A stretch of 41,864 nt of DNA from Limnohabitans sp. 2KL-51. Its GTDB lineage: Bacteria; Pseudomonadota; Gammaproteobacteria; Burkholderiales; Burkholderiaceae_C. The stretch lies in contig NZ_NESJ01000027.1 in assembly GCF_003063645.1 (NCBI RefSeq), positions 1 to 41,864 on the forward strand. The letters run 5' to 3'. Positions 41,337-41,864 of this stretch are shown piece by piece. A model generated the notes under the pieces. The model ran no database searches. It saw only the letters and a program-made list of their open reading frames with translations, and was not told the DNA's origin. A program made the translations under genes and the position numbers. Numbering within the stretch: position 1 is the stretch's first letter; each line of letters opens with the position of its first letter.

Positions 41337-41864
41337 TCATTCCAGCCGCCAGGTGTATTTCATGCTGGCCCAAGCTTGCTCAGGGCGGCCGTCCACGGTG
41401 GCGGGCTGAAAATGGCATTTGGACAAACCCGCGCGGGCGGCTTCGTCGAGGCGTTTGAAGCCCGAGCTTTTTTCGATCTCGGACTGGATCACTTTGCCAT
41501 CCACCCCGACCAAAAAGCGCAGGCTCACGGTGCCTTCTTCTTCCATGCGCCGCGAGGCACTGGGGTAGTCGGGTTTGTCGCACTGTGCCGCGCTGACGCT
41601 GGCAGGGGTACGGGCTTGTGGCGCGGCGCGTGCAGGGGCCGCAGGCGCAACTGAAGCCGCAGCCGCAGCCGCAGCCGCGCTGGCGGGCGGGGGTTGCGGA
41701 GCGTTGCTGGCTACGGCCGTGATGGCCTGTTTGGGCGCGGTGCTGGGCGCAACCGCCACTTCGACCGGTGGCACCTGGGCCGGTGGCGTGGGACTGGGGG
41801 CAGCCACAGGAGGCGGTGGCGCGGGCGCGACAGGGGGTGGCACTTGAGGTTTTGGCGGCGGTGG
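41337..41864 (-). CDS. tonB: TonB family protein, 5' end beyond the window
   Basis: The visible 175 residues start inside a Pro-rich spacer (PPPPKPQVPPPVAPAPPPP), pass an Ala/Pro linker and end in the TonB C-terminal domain: CDKPDYPSASRRMEEEGTVSLRFLVGVDGKV..SEIEKSSGFKRLDEAARAGL, finishing with YTWRLE. The Pro-rich part spans the periplasm and the C-terminal domain grasps the TonB box of receptors. The membrane anchor and start codon lie past 41864. It is the first gene of the operon with exbB and two exbD; 58 bases separate it from exbB. Confidence 0.93.
   Translation of the reverse strand, partial: PPPPKPQVPPPVAPAPPPPVAAPSPTPPAQVPPVEVAVAPSTAPKQAITAVASNAPQPPPASAAAAAAAASVAPAAPARAAPQARTPASVSAAQCDKPDYPSASRRMEEEGTVSLRFLVGVDGKVIQSEIEKSSGFKRLDEAARAGLSKCHFQPATVDGRPEQAWASMKYTWRLE

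Overview
The window is GC-rich chromosomal DNA that reads like a betaproteobacterium of the order Burkholderiales, most likely family Comamonadaceae. This rests on gene content (Bug-type solute receptor, malic enzyme fused to a phosphotransacetylase-like domain, Liv-type ABC cluster with CoA ligases and a Crp/Fnr regulator, kinase fused to a universal stress domain) and on protein style. It is inference; there is no rRNA or other phylogenetic marker here. No tRNA, rRNA, CRISPR array, prophage or insertion sequence was found.

Layout. Positions 1-126 look like the 3' end (domains V and VI) of a group II intron whose body lies outside the window. Positions 157-7391 are almost all minus-strand: murU-like nucleotidyltransferase, a HigB/HigA-like toxin-antitoxin pair, pepP plus a MOSC protein, maeB, then a secreted barnase/RNase Sa-type ribonuclease with its barstar inhibitor. 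Positions 7516-14742 hold a Rieske oxygenase, psd (minus strand), a NodIJ-like ABC exporter, a TonB-dependent receptor and a 3-hydroxyacyl-CoA dehydrogenase. An AT-rich patch with a lone helix-turn-helix gene follows (14893-15620), then a crotonase.

Positions 16709-19957 form a phospho-signalling cassette: metallophosphoesterase, a Ser/Thr kinase fused to a Usp domain (TTG start overlapping the preceding stop), and an SrkA-type kinase. It ends in a 72-base inverted repeat. An amidohydrolase and a peptide-type solute-binding protein are divergent around 21.4 kb, followed by two convergent MFS transporters. The minus-strand block 25857-28809 carries an RsuA/RluF-type pseudouridine synthase and htpG. 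Between those two genes is a sequence that closely resembles a sigma-32 promoter and overlaps the synthase's terminator hairpin.

Positions 28873-38263 form one functional unit: a Crp/Fnr regulator divergent from an operon of acyl-CoA synthetase, LivG, LivH, LivM, binding protein, LivF and a second, PaaK-like CoA ligase. The simplest reading is uptake of a carboxylic acid (aromatic, branched or fatty) followed by CoA activation; 3-hydroxyacyl-CoA dehydrogenase and crotonase homologues elsewhere in the window could act downstream. A Bug-family receptor with a textbook terminator follows. The right edge carries a minus-strand tonB-exbB-exbD-exbD energy-transduction operon (tonB cut by the window end), which could power the TonB-dependent receptor at 11.6 kb.

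Most genes belong to known families. The parts that deserve a second look are the kinase-Usp cassette, the two-ligase Liv operon with its 28-residue bridging reading frame, the heat-shock promoter built into a terminator, the apparently leaderless toxin mRNA, and the intron remnant next to the barnase/barstar operon.
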